Assembly (NCBI GenBank): GCA_964498095.1
Contig: CAZCFY010000001.1
Location: forward strand, 1 to 64,000
Direction: 5' to 3'
DNA length: 64,000 nt
DNA from: SG-bin7 sp964498095
GTDB taxonomy: Bacteria > Bdellovibrionota > Bdellovibrionia > Bdellovibrionales > SG-bin7
Position numbers and translations under genes: made by a program. Within the stretch, counting starts at the first letter, position 1. Every line of letters begins with the position of its first letter. Of the stretch, positions 52,290 through 60,655 are shown piece by piece. The notes beneath the pieces are model-generated. The model saw only the letters and a program-made list of their open reading frames with translations, was not told where the DNA came from and ran no database searches.

Positions 52290-52967
52290 ATGCGTTTGCT
52301 AGTTAGCCTTATTGTTTTATTTAGTGCAAAAGCTTTTTCGGGAGAACTTCTCACTAACGCAGTCCGTATGAAGGATGCTCCCAAATGGTTAACGGGCACC
52401 CGTATAAATAAGGTAGCTGACCGTGTGCAGAGCCAACTTGAATGGACCATCCGGCGCGCCGAGGTCTTTTGGTATGCGGATCAAGAGGCGTTTACGCGGG
52501 CTCATGGTCTTTCGCCCACGCTTGTGGCCTTTACCAAGAAGAACGCTAATACCATACATCTGGGGCCAAAAATTTCCAGTGAGAATTTTGATTCTATTTT
52601 TGCTCATGAACTTGTTCATGTCGTGGCATTTCAAAAATATAAAGAAGCCATTCCTAGTTGGTTAGAGGAAGGCCTGGCCAACTATTTGGGTAAAGTGGGA
52701 AGCGTTGATTATAAATGGCTGCAGAATCAAAACAGTTCAATTGATGTTTTTGATCTCGGGCATCCATTGGCCGGATCGGCCGGGGAAATTCATTATCGCT
52801 ACCGCGCTTCGCAGGCGCTGGCGGAACTATTAGCCAAAAAATGTGATTTAAAAAATCTTTTGCGTCTTAGCGTGGGCCGAAAAATGGAAGCGTATATAAA
52901 CACGTATTGTGGAATTAAAGATTTGAATGTCGCATTTAAGTTATGGGTGAAAGAAAAAAGTATTTGA
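52290..52967 (+). CDS. secreted gluzincin-type (peptidase MA-like) metallopeptidase
   Basis: A 225-aa protein with a signal peptide (LLVSLIVLFSAKAFS). Zinc-binding H106-E-L-V-H110 lies in FDSIFAHELVHVVAFQ, and the third ligand in IPSWLEEGLANYLG, as in peptidase MA-like gluzincins. It is short compared with most members. The substrate is unknown. A single gene before the XRE regulator. Confidence 0.85.
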   Translation: MRLLVSLIVLFSAKAFSGELLTNAVRMKDAPKWLTGTRINKVADRVQSQLEWTIRRAEVFWYADQEAFTRAHGLSPTLVAFTKKNANTIHLGPKISSENFDSIFAHELVHVVAFQKYKEAIPSWLEEGLANYLGKVGSVDYKWLQNQNSSIDVFDLGHPLAGSAGEIHYRYRASQALAELLAKKCDLKNLLRLSVGRKMEAYINTYCGIKDLNVAFKLWVKEKSI

Positions 52968-53046
52968 GTGTGGGTCAATAAGTCCCCGCAACCGTGCGCA
53001 AAAAAAAATATTTCACAGCCCTGGGAAATCTGTTATTACGTTTCTC

Positions 53047-53352
53047 ATGATCGACAATAAAAAACTTGAAGCTTTTCACGAGCGCTTAAAAAGATTTCGT
53101 AATTCGCGCAACCTTTCTATTGCCAACATCGCTACCAAAACAGGAGTGCCAACCTCGACTTATCGGGAGTGGGAATACGGCCGTTCGATAACGGGTGGCG
53201 AGCCATTCGTAAAATTGGCCAATGCCTTTGATGTTAGTGTGTATGAACTACTAACTGGCGAGAAGCCAAATATCGATGAGCTCCTTCAGGATATTTCTAC
53301 GGCCATCGAACATTTAGATAAGTTACGCGCCAAGTTGCACGCACTCTTTTAG
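53047..53352 (+). CDS. XRE-family HTH regulator
   Basis: A 101-aa protein with a standard HTH3 domain: FRNSRNLSIANIATKTGVPTSTYREWEYGRS, then FVKLANAFDVSVYELLTGE. A helical C-terminal tail (TAIEHLDKLRAKLHALF) may dimerise. It lies 91 bp before the FeeM-PilZ gene on the same strand, so control of that gene is plausible. Confidence 0.88.
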   Translation: MIDNKKLEAFHERLKRFRNSRNLSIANIATKTGVPTSTYREWEYGRSITGGEPFVKLANAFDVSVYELLTGEKPNIDELLQDISTAIEHLDKLRAKLHALF

Positions 53353-53443
53353 GCAGACAAAAGGCCAACGAGACGTCAGAAGTTTTTTGCGAAACGTGGA
53401 TTTTGCGCTCGCCAATATTTAAAATCGCCGCCATAATTATTTT

Positions 53444-54559
53444 ATGGAAAGACTGCGAAGGTATATTTCACGAAATCTCATTCATCTTGAATATGAGCTT
53501 CCGGAGAATTTATATTTTCAGGTGGCGCGCAGCCAGTTTGAGCTTGAACAAGCGTTTAATTTGGCCGATGTAACAAAGTATCATTTATTACCCTCGACGG
53601 CCACCTTAGTTGCCGTTTTAGACGGTACGGTCGTGGCAACAGCAACACTTGTGCGCAAGAGCGCGTTTGGCCTGCCGATAGAGCGCGATTTTGATCTTTC
53701 GCACTATGGCTCGTTAGGCGCGCGTATTGTTGAAGTCACGGGATTGGCAATTCAAAAGGAATTTGACAAGCGTCACAAAAATATACTCTTTCCGCTTTGT
53801 AAATATGTTTATGAATATGCTTACCGCTATTTTGGCGCCGATTATTTGGTTCTTGAGGTGTCTCCGCCCTGGATGGACTTTTATGCAGGGGTAATGCAGT
53901 TTTCGGTGATTCCCAATAAGGATAATAGACCAGCCGGTGTAATTATCGCTTCGGAAGAATACCCGGAGAGTTTAAGAAAAATCTACGCGGGTAAAGCGCG
54001 GCACAAAAATCTTTATAAGTACTTTTTTGGCACTGAATTTCGAAATTTTAAATTTCCTCAGCGCGAATTTGCTAAAATATCCGATCCTGTTCTGACCCCC
54101 AAGTTAATGAATTATTTTTTTCGTCAACGCAAAAATATCTTTGCTTCGCTTTATCGCCAAGAAGTTTTCGCGCTTCATCAGATTTACAAGGACGAGCGGT
54201 TTAAATCAGTTTTGCCGCCTTTTGGTTCACGTCCTTATTTTCAACAAGTACGTAAGGAGTCGCGTTTTGAGGTTGCCACGCGCGGTCGCCTTCGTTCCGG
54301 GAAAAACATTCCATTTTCTGTGGCATTAAGAAGTGTCAGCCGGTCGGGCGTTGGTTTATTTTCAGCTCGCCCGTTAGAAGAAAATCAGGTTTACCATTTA
54401 GAAGCCGATCTGGGGGCAGGAAGGTCCGCACGGCTAGACGTGCAGTCAGCGTGGGCATCGCGTTTTGGCAATGAGTATGGGTTGACAGTTTTAGACGCGT
54501 CCTCGGATTGGAAGAGCTATATTGATCAGTTAAATGCTGACATGTTTGGTGAGGCGTGA
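53444..54559 (+). CDS. FeeM-like N-acyl amino acid synthase fused to a PilZ domain
   Basis: A 371-aa protein. Residues 1-250 resemble the GNAT-fold FeeM/autoinducer-synthase type domain: FQVARSQFELEQAFNLADVT, TLVAVLDGTVVATATLVRKS, ARIVEVTGLAIQKEF, ADYLVLEVSPPWMDFYAGVM. FeeM makes long-chain N-acyl amino acids from acyl-ACP. Residues about 268-365 form a PilZ domain: R270-x3-R274 in RKESRF, then SVSRSGVG, where the usual D/N of (D/N)xSxxG is Ser. PilZ domains bind cyclic di-GMP, so synthesis of a lipid signal may be gated by it. That coupling is inference. Confidence 0.78.
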   Translation: MERLRRYISRNLIHLEYELPENLYFQVARSQFELEQAFNLADVTKYHLLPSTATLVAVLDGTVVATATLVRKSAFGLPIERDFDLSHYGSLGARIVEVTGLAIQKEFDKRHKNILFPLCKYVYEYAYRYFGADYLVLEVSPPWMDFYAGVMQFSVIPNKDNRPAGVIIASEEYPESLRKIYAGKARHKNLYKYFFGTEFRNFKFPQREFAKISDPVLTPKLMNYFFRQRKNIFASLYRQEVFALHQIYKDERFKSVLPPFGSRPYFQQVRKESRFEVATRGRLRSGKNIPFSVALRSVSRSGVGLFSARPLEENQVYHLEADLGAGRSARLDVQSAWASRFGNEYGLTVLDASSDWKSYIDQLNADMFGEA

Positions 54560-54573
54560 TTTAATTTTTCATT

Positions 54574-55500
54574 ATGATAAAATTGTTTCTGAGCTTGGTA
54601 TTGCTTTTAGATCAAGTTCATGCAGAAACTAAGCCCGTTACAATTGACGATGTTCGTAAACAATTTCCCGGTGCGCAAATTCGTATTGTCAGTGTCGATG
54701 AATATATTGATTATAAAAATCGAATGCAGCCCGCCACCGCGCCGTCACCAGCACCACTGCCAACACCACCGCAAAGACCAGTAGATCCTTGCGCCTATGC
54801 GGCGGGCCTTTCGGGTGAACCGGCTGGGCAGGCAGTCCCTGTCGAATATTCCGATTCCACGCCGAGCTGGAATTTTAATTATTACGGAGGTGGCAGTGGT
54901 GGTGGCAATAGCAAAGAGTTCTTAGTTGTCGTGGCTGTCATAGGGGTCGTCGTCGTTGCGGCCTTAGTCGTTTACTCTGTTGGCTATTTGGTTGAGATGG
55001 CACGTAGTGGATTTCAGTGCCGGGCTTGGAAAGATTTTGGCTTGAGATTTTCTTATATACAGGACTCTTCCAAAACTCAGCTGCGCGAGGGAAAGTTTAC
55101 GGGGCTTTATTATTCCCTGGGTTATATCGTGCCTTTTGGGGTTATGGGCTTAACGGCTGAAGTCGGCGGGCATAATTTAAAAATGCATGTTAATGATACC
55201 AGTGAAGATAAAACTTATGAAGGGGCTTACCTTTTAGTGGGACCTAGTTTTTCTATTCCTTTTGACCGACTTGGCGGACACGCTTTTCAAATCGAACTTT
55301 TGGCGGGGACCTCAAGTGAAAAGGGTATTGGCTTAATTAGTACCTTGCGCTTTGGAATTGAGTTGAAAGTTGCACCCACTTTTTCTCTCGGATTTAATTT
55401 AGGCGCGGCCCTTGTAAATATTCGCGACTTTGATAATTACCTAAAAGATGACGACCAATTAAATTTCCTCACCGGCGTATCTTCATCCTACCGCTTTTAA
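54574..55500 (+). CDS. envelope protein with Pro-rich linker and C-terminal barrel-like domain
   Basis: A 308-aa protein with a signal peptide (LFLSLVLLLDQVHA), a Pro-rich linker (APSPAPLPTPPQRP) at about residues 53-70, one strongly hydrophobic segment (LVVVAVIGVVVVAALVVYSVGYL) at about 117-140, then amphipathic strands (YYSLGYIVPFGVMGLTAEVGG, ALVNIRDF) ending SSYRF, like an outer-membrane barrel. No known family. It begins 14 bp after the FeeM-PilZ gene and may be co-transcribed. Its stop codon abuts a repeat copy. Confidence 0.72.
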   Translation: MIKLFLSLVLLLDQVHAETKPVTIDDVRKQFPGAQIRIVSVDEYIDYKNRMQPATAPSPAPLPTPPQRPVDPCAYAAGLSGEPAGQAVPVEYSDSTPSWNFNYYGGGSGGGNSKEFLVVVAVIGVVVVAALVVYSVGYLVEMARSGFQCRAWKDFGLRFSYIQDSSKTQLREGKFTGLYYSLGYIVPFGVMGLTAEVGGHNLKMHVNDTSEDKTYEGAYLLVGPSFSIPFDRLGGHAFQIELLAGTSSEKGIGLISTLRFGIELKVAPTFSLGFNLGAALVNIRDFDNYLKDDDQLNFLTGVSSSYRF

Positions 55501-55526
55501 AGGTAACAGTTCCCTTTCCTCGATGC
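55501..55526 (+). repeat. third copy of the 26-base repeat arm, abutting a stop codon
   Basis: All 26 bases (AGGTAACAGTTCC, then CTTTCCTCGATGC) match the arms at 43267 and 43482 exactly. It starts immediately after TAA 55498-55500. No inverted partner is visible before the convergent gene at 55665, so this is a half element. Similarity fades after a further ten or so bases. Confidence 0.85.
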
Positions 55527-55664
55527 GCGGCGACACCAGGACTGAGGATCTTTCGTCACTCCTTTTTATCGCGAAGACGCAGAGTTTTGTTTGCGCGTGC
55601 CTTGTATTATACCGCCGACGCCGGAGAAACGCTGCGATACCGACGTTGTCTAAAAAACAGCTAA

Positions 55665-55973
55665 TTACTTCTTGCCTATGGAAAAGGCGCGCCAATAGTT
55701 ATCGATAAATTCGCAATTAACGATCCATGAGCTATCTTGTTCAAGGAGCTTAACTAATTCATAGTGTGAAGCATTAGTTGAATTTATAAACCTTACATCG
55801 ATAAAGCATGATTTGCCATCGGTTTCAAGACGTATACCGCTAGGGCTGATGACATAATTCGTAATGGGTGCAGCTTTATTATCGGGGTCTGACTTTTGGC
55901 CATTAAAACGTACAAAGCTTGCCGAGGCGTCAAAGGAAACCATGAATACTAATAAAATAAAAATATTTTTCAT
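55665..55973 (-). CDS. small secreted protein, member 4 of a tandem family
   Basis: 102 aa from the ATG at 55973, where the signal peptide (IFILLVFMVSFDASA) starts; an upstream ATG would add 12 residues. Mature part: ITNYVISPSGIRLETDGKSC, then LEQDSSWIVNCEF. The two Cys (KSC and NCE) recur in all four neighbours and probably form a disulfide. Unknown family. Last of four paralogues transcribed together. Confidence 0.75.
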   Translation of the reverse strand: MKNIFILLVFMVSFDASASFVRFNGQKSDPDNKAAPITNYVISPSGIRLETDGKSCFIDVRFINSTNASHYELVKLLEQDSSWIVNCEFIDNYWRAFSIGKK

Positions 55974-55978
55974 ACTTC

Positions 55979-56299
55979 CTACTTTTTTTCTATGCGTGTA
56001 GCAACCCAACTAAAACTCTCGGTCCAGCTATTGGCGGTCGTAAAAACACAGGTTACAACCCAAGCACTGTCGCTTTCTAAAGTCTTCATTAAATCAAGCC
56101 CAGAAGTCTTGATGAGGTCCAAAAATGCGGATTGAACTAAGCATTCCTTTTTGTCTGTTTTTAAAACTATTCCATCAAAAGTGGCTGCCGCCGAGAGGAT
56201 TACGGGTGGCTTATCTTCTTCACTATCTTTGAACTCAATAAAGCCGGCGAAGGCGGGGGAGCTAAGAAATAGGAGAAATAATAGAAAACTCTTTTTCAT
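55979..56299 (-). CDS. small secreted protein, member 3 of a tandem family
   Basis: A 106-aa protein with a signal peptide (SFLLFLLFLSSPAFA). It shares the family pattern GIVLKTDKKECLVQ and LESDSAWVVTCVF with its neighbours. Two Cys are at matching positions. Function unknown. Gaps to the flanking paralogues are only about 5-7 bp, so this is one operon. Confidence 0.78.
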   Translation of the reverse strand: MKKSFLLFLLFLSSPAFAGFIEFKDSEEDKPPVILSAAATFDGIVLKTDKKECLVQSAFLDLIKTSGLDLMKTLESDSAWVVTCVFTTANSWTESFSWVATRIEKK

Positions 56300-56306
56300 A
56301 AAAGTC

Positions 56307-56618
56307 CTATCTCTTTTCTATGCTTAAGGCGATCCATTCGCCACCATAATTTACGCAGCTAACTACCCAGGTGCTATCGGACTCAAGAAATTTTACGACT
56401 TCCAATGCCGAGGTCTTCATATCTGCGAGTATATAAGAGGGGAAAATACATTTGGCCTTATCTGTCTTTAATTCAATTCCATTTTGATTAATCTTATAAC
56501 CTGTAATTAAAAGTGGTTTTTCTGTCGCGCTGTTATGAGCTTCGGGCGCAAATTCCACGAAACTTGCAGAGGCGCCAATAGAAAGTAAAAAAAGTGAGAA
56601 AAAAGCAATTAACTTCAT
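56307..56618 (-). CDS. small secreted protein, member 2 of a tandem family
   Basis: A 103-aa protein with a signal peptide (LIAFFSLFLLSIGASA). It has the pattern ITGYKINQNGIELKTDKAKC and LESDSTWVVSCVN shared by members 3 and 4. The start FVEFAPEAH matches FVRFNG and FIEFKD in the paralogues. Function unknown. Confidence 0.78.
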   Translation of the reverse strand: MKLIAFFSLFLLSIGASASFVEFAPEAHNSATEKPLLITGYKINQNGIELKTDKAKCIFPSYILADMKTSALEVVKFLESDSTWVVSCVNYGGEWIALSIEKR

Positions 56619-56620
56619 TT

Positions 56621-56944
56621 TTAAATCCTACGAATACGAGTGGCCAAATAGAGATCGCCTTCAAGGGGTGAGCATTCAATAGCATAGACCCGGTCGTCAT
56701 CGCGGTAAACTAAGTTACGCATTTCAATGGCCGAAACGCCCATTTCCCTCATCATCTCATAAGTTATGACACACACTTTATTGTCTGCGGGGACCTCAAG
56801 ACCCTTTGGACCAAAGGAGTAAAGGCCGGAGGGCTGTTTTAAACCGCTAAGCGTGCCTTTGTTTTCAAACTGCACAACTGGATCTGCCGAAAAGCCAATA
56901 TGACTGTATAAAACCGCAAACGTACCACAAATAATTTTTTTCAT
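56621..56944 (-). CDS. small secreted protein, divergent member 1 of a tandem family
   Basis: 107 aa from ATG 56944, which opens the signal peptide (IICGTFAVLYSHIGFS). It keeps the family layout (VQFENKG start, GPKGLEVPADNKVCVI, then YAIECSPL) but diverges most from the other three. First gene of the four-gene array; its promoter lies between 56945 and 57076. Confidence 0.72.
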   Translation of the reverse strand: MKKIICGTFAVLYSHIGFSADPVVQFENKGTLSGLKQPSGLYSFGPKGLEVPADNKVCVITYEMMREMGVSAIEMRNLVYRDDDRVYAIECSPLEGDLYLATRIRRI

Positions 56945-57076
56945 AGCCGTACTATAATAATGCAACACAAGGCTTTTCACAATGGACCGTTAATTGAAGT
57001 GAAAAATTCATAATTGCGGTGCCGGAAATTGTCCCTAATGGAATTGAATTTGCAAAGCCAAAAGTAGGAGGATCCC

Positions 57077-57658
57077 ATGGCATCTACCAAAGCAGCGGTC
57101 ATAATTGGAAGCCTTCGTAAAGATTCTTATAACCGCCGAGTAGCGAATAATCTCATCGAACTTGCGCCAAGAAGTCTCGCGCTTGAAATTGTGGAAATTA
57201 GCGGTTTGCAAATGTACAACCAGGACTTAGATGAAACACCGCCGGGTGCCTGGACTGAATTCCGCGGCGTGATCCACCGCTATGATGGGGTGCTCTTTGT
57301 TACTCCTGAGTACAACCGTTCCATGAGCGGCGTTTTAAAAAACGCGCTCGACGTCGGATCTCGCCCCTATGGAAAAAGTGTTTGGGATGGCAAGCCAGCG
57401 GCTATCGTAAGCTGTTCCATAGGGGCGACGGGGGGATTTGGTGCGAACCATCATCTGCGTCAAACCTTGGTATTCTTAAACATGCCATGTCTTCAACAAC
57501 CTGAAGTCTACATTGGAAAAGCCGCCGACCTTTTTGATGACCACGGAAAGTTAAAAAGTGAATCGACAATTAAATTTCTAAAGAAATTTGTCGACGCTTT
57601 TTCCGGGTGGGTGGAGAAATTTGCAGCGCCGCCAATGGCTCATCTTAACGTGTCGTAA
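57077..57658 (+). CDS. NADPH-dependent FMN reductase (ChrR/YieF-like)
   Basis: A 193-aa flavodoxin-fold protein: IIGSLRKDSYNRRVANNL (FMN phosphate loop), FVTPEYNRSMSGVLKNALD and VSCSIGATGGFGANHHLRQTL. Members reduce FMN, quinones or chromate with NADPH and protect against oxidative stress. AGGAGG lies just before ATG 57077. A single-gene unit. Confidence 0.9.
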   Translation: MASTKAAVIIGSLRKDSYNRRVANNLIELAPRSLALEIVEISGLQMYNQDLDETPPGAWTEFRGVIHRYDGVLFVTPEYNRSMSGVLKNALDVGSRPYGKSVWDGKPAAIVSCSIGATGGFGANHHLRQTLVFLNMPCLQQPEVYIGKAADLFDDHGKLKSESTIKFLKKFVDAFSGWVEKFAAPPMAHLNVS

Positions 57659-57767
57659 ACCTAACACGTGTAGCCTTTAGTGAACACGTGAAAAAGATAT
57701 TGAACTCAAACTCTCCTGAAGCCTTGTACGCGGGGAATGCGCCTTGCATTTTATCGACGTTAAGATG
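57641..57767. repeat. 10-bp inverted repeat around the start region of the 726-aa gene
   Basis: CATCTTAACG (57641-57650, end of the reductase gene) is inverted as CGTTAAGATG (57758-57767), 15 bases before ATG 57782. Between them lie two AACACGTG boxes. It may be a regulatory loop, but chance cannot be excluded. Confidence 0.3.
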
Positions 57768-57781
57768 GTTCGGGGGTCACA

Positions 57782-59962
57782 ATGAAATTATTAGTGTCTC
57801 GTTTTGAGACTGTTGGGCGAAGTATTTTTGTACTCTTGGTGCTCTTTCTAGGGAAAACTTCCTTCGCGGTAACGGAAAATATTTCTTATCAAAATCAGGT
57901 CAAAGTCCTGTTTGATGGAAGTGTAATTAAGAAAAGCGTATCCTGTGAATCCTGCTATGATTCGGGAGCGCTCTCTAACCAAAAGATTACTTCGGGTCCC
58001 GGGTATGTGGAATTTGTCTTTAATAGATATACGGCAAGTTTGCCGGCTTTTACGGTCGTGGGACTTGGCCCCTATAATTCCCGAACAAGTTATAACGACG
58101 CCAGATACAATCTGCGCTTTAACAGCGGCTATGTATCGGCTTATTTAGGAGATGCTTGGAAATGTGATACTTCAGCGTCGGGACTGGGAACGGTGTTTCG
58201 GATTTCCGTAGCTAACAATGTCGTGAGCTTTAGTAAAAACGGGACGCAATTCTGTTCGTTTAGTGATTCCGTTTCTTATCCTCTGTATTTTGACGTAATG
58301 TTTGCGACCTCTTGGACAAATATTCAAAATGCCAAAATGAATTACTCCGTCGCTCAAGCGTCACTTGTGACAGCGTCGATGTCGGTGGGAGCAGGAACAA
58401 CTTTTTCCTTTAGCGAAACCCGCACGCGCGTGACGGTTAATGTTTCGGGGGGAACTCCAGCAAATGTAAAGCTATCCCGCGATGGTTATGCACCGTTTTA
58501 TACATGGACTTCGCCTACCTCTACCAGTGGCAGTACATTATCCTATGGTATGGACTGGTGTATCTCTTCGTCTTGTTTTGGCGGAGTGACTGGCACTCAC
58601 GTGCTTTATGCCGACTACACTATGCCCGACGGATCGACGGGGCGGAAATCTTATGCGATGAATGTAACTGCCTCTGCCGGCGTAAGTTTATCGGCTAACA
58701 GTACCTCCCTAGGAGTTGTCAATTTTAACGGCTCTTCCGGCGTCAATAACGGCAGCTACAACTATTATGCGAATCCGCCCGTGGGAAGAGGGGGATACTT
58801 TAATGACCCCGCCTTTGGAACAAAAATATTAAGAGCTACCGACGGCACTCTTGGTGGCTATCCGGGTTGTTTCCATATTTATTCTTATTGGAGTGCATTT
58901 AACATCAACAATACGAAAATTATTATAAACTGTAATGGCGTTACGCGTGCTTACGGCTTTGATCCGGCAAATTTTCGCATGACGGGACAGGTTTGGGATT
59001 TGGCGCCTGCTGGTACTTATAGTAGTTCCGATGGATTTGATTGGAGTAATGATCCCAATTATCCAAATCGGGTCTACTTCTTTAATAACAAACAGATTCT
59101 TTACAATGACGTGGGTAGTGGAAATCCGCCAGTTGTGATTCGGGATTTTAGTAGTCTTCTTGGCGATCAAGTTTTATGTCAAGTCTCCAAGTCTAGAAAC
59201 GATGATACATTTGCTTTTCATCGGGTTTTGTCGGGCTATAGTTGCAGTAAGCCCAGCAGCGGGGGAAGGGGCTACGTTGTTTACCGGCGCAGTAACAATA
59301 CGATTTATGTAAATACCTGCCATCCTTGGACAGGATCTTATTGTGATATTAATGAGGTCCACATAAATAAAACTGGCGACTACTTGAGTATCTCAACAGA
59401 CAATCACGTCAAGGGACTCATTAGCGGAATCATGAATATCTACAACGTCAACTCCATGACCTACTTATATCAAAACGACGTTGATAAACCCGAAGGCCAT
59501 TATGATTTACTAAACGGCTGGTTGGTGGGCGTTGAAAATAGCTTCGACAATGCCATGCATATGCGTAATCTTGCCAACCCGAAATCGTTTTATGCCATTG
59601 GGCCAAAAGGGGGTTGGGGGTCCAACATTCACGTTTCGGGTAATGCAGACAATGAAAGATGGGTATTAGTTAGTTCCTACGGTTTCGGAGATAGTTGGGT
59701 TGGTAATACTTATCAGTCGGACGGAATTTCAGATAGTAAGCAAATCTTTTTGCCTTTCCAAAATGAAATTTGGCAGTTGGCGACTGATGGTAGTGGCAAG
59801 GTCCGCCGTATCGCGCATCACATGTCGGAATCAACTTTTTACGACGCCTACCGAGGAATGCCCAAGGCCAATATCAGTCGCAATGGTCAGTTCGTAATTT
59901 ACTCCAGCGCTTGGGGTGGCCGCATGGATGTTTACATCGCCCAAATTCCGCCAGCCCCGTAA
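57782..59962 (+). CDS. large secreted beta-rich protein, possible beta-propeller
   Basis: A 726-aa protein with a signal peptide (IFVLLVLFLGKTSFA). Residues 25-190 look like a lectin-like or SPRY-like beta domain (YVEFVFNRYTASLPAFTVVGLG, VSFSKNGTQFCSF). A linker with Ser/Thr-rich strands follows (200-300). The C-terminal 400 residues contain repeated strand patterns (AFNINNTKIIINCNG, GDYLSISTDNHVKGL, RNGQFVIYSSAWGGRMDVYI) resembling propeller blades. No enzyme motif is recognised. It may be a surface or secreted binding protein. Two GC-rich hairpins sit at its 3' end. Confidence 0.7.
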   Translation: MKLLVSRFETVGRSIFVLLVLFLGKTSFAVTENISYQNQVKVLFDGSVIKKSVSCESCYDSGALSNQKITSGPGYVEFVFNRYTASLPAFTVVGLGPYNSRTSYNDARYNLRFNSGYVSAYLGDAWKCDTSASGLGTVFRISVANNVVSFSKNGTQFCSFSDSVSYPLYFDVMFATSWTNIQNAKMNYSVAQASLVTASMSVGAGTTFSFSETRTRVTVNVSGGTPANVKLSRDGYAPFYTWTSPTSTSGSTLSYGMDWCISSSCFGGVTGTHVLYADYTMPDGSTGRKSYAMNVTASAGVSLSANSTSLGVVNFNGSSGVNNGSYNYYANPPVGRGGYFNDPAFGTKILRATDGTLGGYPGCFHIYSYWSAFNINNTKIIINCNGVTRAYGFDPANFRMTGQVWDLAPAGTYSSSDGFDWSNDPNYPNRVYFFNNKQILYNDVGSGNPPVVIRDFSSLLGDQVLCQVSKSRNDDTFAFHRVLSGYSCSKPSSGGRGYVVYRRSNNTIYVNTCHPWTGSYCDINEVHINKTGDYLSISTDNHVKGLISGIMNIYNVNSMTYLYQNDVDKPEGHYDLLNGWLVGVENSFDNAMHMRNLANPKSFYAIGPKGGWGSNIHVSGNADNERWVLVSSYGFGDSWVGNTYQSDGISDSKQIFLPFQNEIWQLATDGSGKVRRIAHHMSESTFYDAYRGMPKANISRNGQFVIYSSAWGGRMDVYIAQIPPAP

Positions 59963-59987
59963 GGGCTGGAGCGCGGGCGTGCCGCGC
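59951..59987 (+). terminator. tandem GC-rich hairpins at the end of the 726-aa gene
   Basis: CCAGCCC/GGGCTGG (59951-59957 and 59963-59969) has the stop codon in its loop, and GCGCGG/CCGCGC (59971-59976 and 59982-59987) follows after one base. No T-run follows, so a 3'-protection role is as likely as termination. Confidence 0.45.
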
Positions 59988-60088
59988 CTAATCTTCGCAG
60001 TAAATTTGCCCCAAAATGAATTTTAGATCCTTTAAATGGGTTTCCGCATTTGCATACACTTTGCAAATTCGAACTGCGGGAGACCTTT

Positions 60089-60148
60089 ATGAGAGTTACT
60101 TTGTTATTCCTGTTAATGTGGTTTTCTTGCGCACCGGCGTTTGCCTAA
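60089..60148 (+). CDS. 19-codon orphan signal-peptide ORF
   Basis: ATG 60089 is preceded by GGGAGA. It encodes MRVTLLFLLMWFSCAPAFA and then stops. The product is a textbook signal peptide ending at an AFA cleavage site with no mature protein. It is either a decayed secreted gene or a tiny leader peptide for the DUF2892 gene 28 bases downstream. Confidence 0.4.
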   Translation: MRVTLLFLLMWFSCAPAFA

Positions 60149-60176
60149 TAAAGGCTAAACTTGATTGGAGACGACA

Positions 60177-60626
60177 ATGGCGGCGAAAACTTTTATACCA
60201 CCCACCGTAAAGCGTGTGCCGTGGCATACACCCGAATCAGTAAACGCTAAAATCCATGCCAAAACTTTAAAGCGGCTAGAAGAAATTGGCAGTGATCCCG
60301 CGAAAATTTCAGCAAGACTTTCTGAGCTCGATGGGGAATGGGATATTGAGAGGGCCTTAGAAGCCCATGCTGCATCCGTACTGCTGGGCAGTGCCGTCTT
60401 AGGTTCAACAGTCAACAAGAAATGGTTTCTGTTAACGGGCGCCATAGGCGGATTTTTACTCCAACATGTCATTCAAGGGTGGTGTCCCCCAGTTTCGGTA
60501 TTACGCCGTTTAGGCTTCCGCACGCAACGAGAAATTGATAACGAGCGGTCCGTATTAATGGCCCGGCTTGGCAGCTTACCTCATGCAGATACACCCACTG
60601 TTGAAGCCTTAATGTTGGTTGACTAA
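60177..60626 (+). CDS. DUF2892/YgaP-like membrane protein
   Basis: 149 aa from ATG 60177, with GGAG correctly spaced. A basic helical N-terminal region (about 1-55) is followed by two hydrophobic helices (SVLLGSAVLGSTVN and WFLLTGAIGGFLLQHVIQG) and WCPPVSVLRRLGFRTQREID, the DUF2892 pattern found in YgaP-type rhodanese proteins. The Cys and following Pro-rich turn are typical. It has no rhodanese domain of its own. A TTG at 60165 is possible but would lie within the ribosome-binding site. Confidence 0.8.
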   Translation: MAAKTFIPPTVKRVPWHTPESVNAKIHAKTLKRLEEIGSDPAKISARLSELDGEWDIERALEAHAASVLLGSAVLGSTVNKKWFLLTGAIGGFLLQHVIQGWCPPVSVLRRLGFRTQREIDNERSVLMARLGSLPHADTPTVEALMLVD

Positions 60627-60655
60627 TCGCCGGAATAAAAAATAGAATTTGCCGG

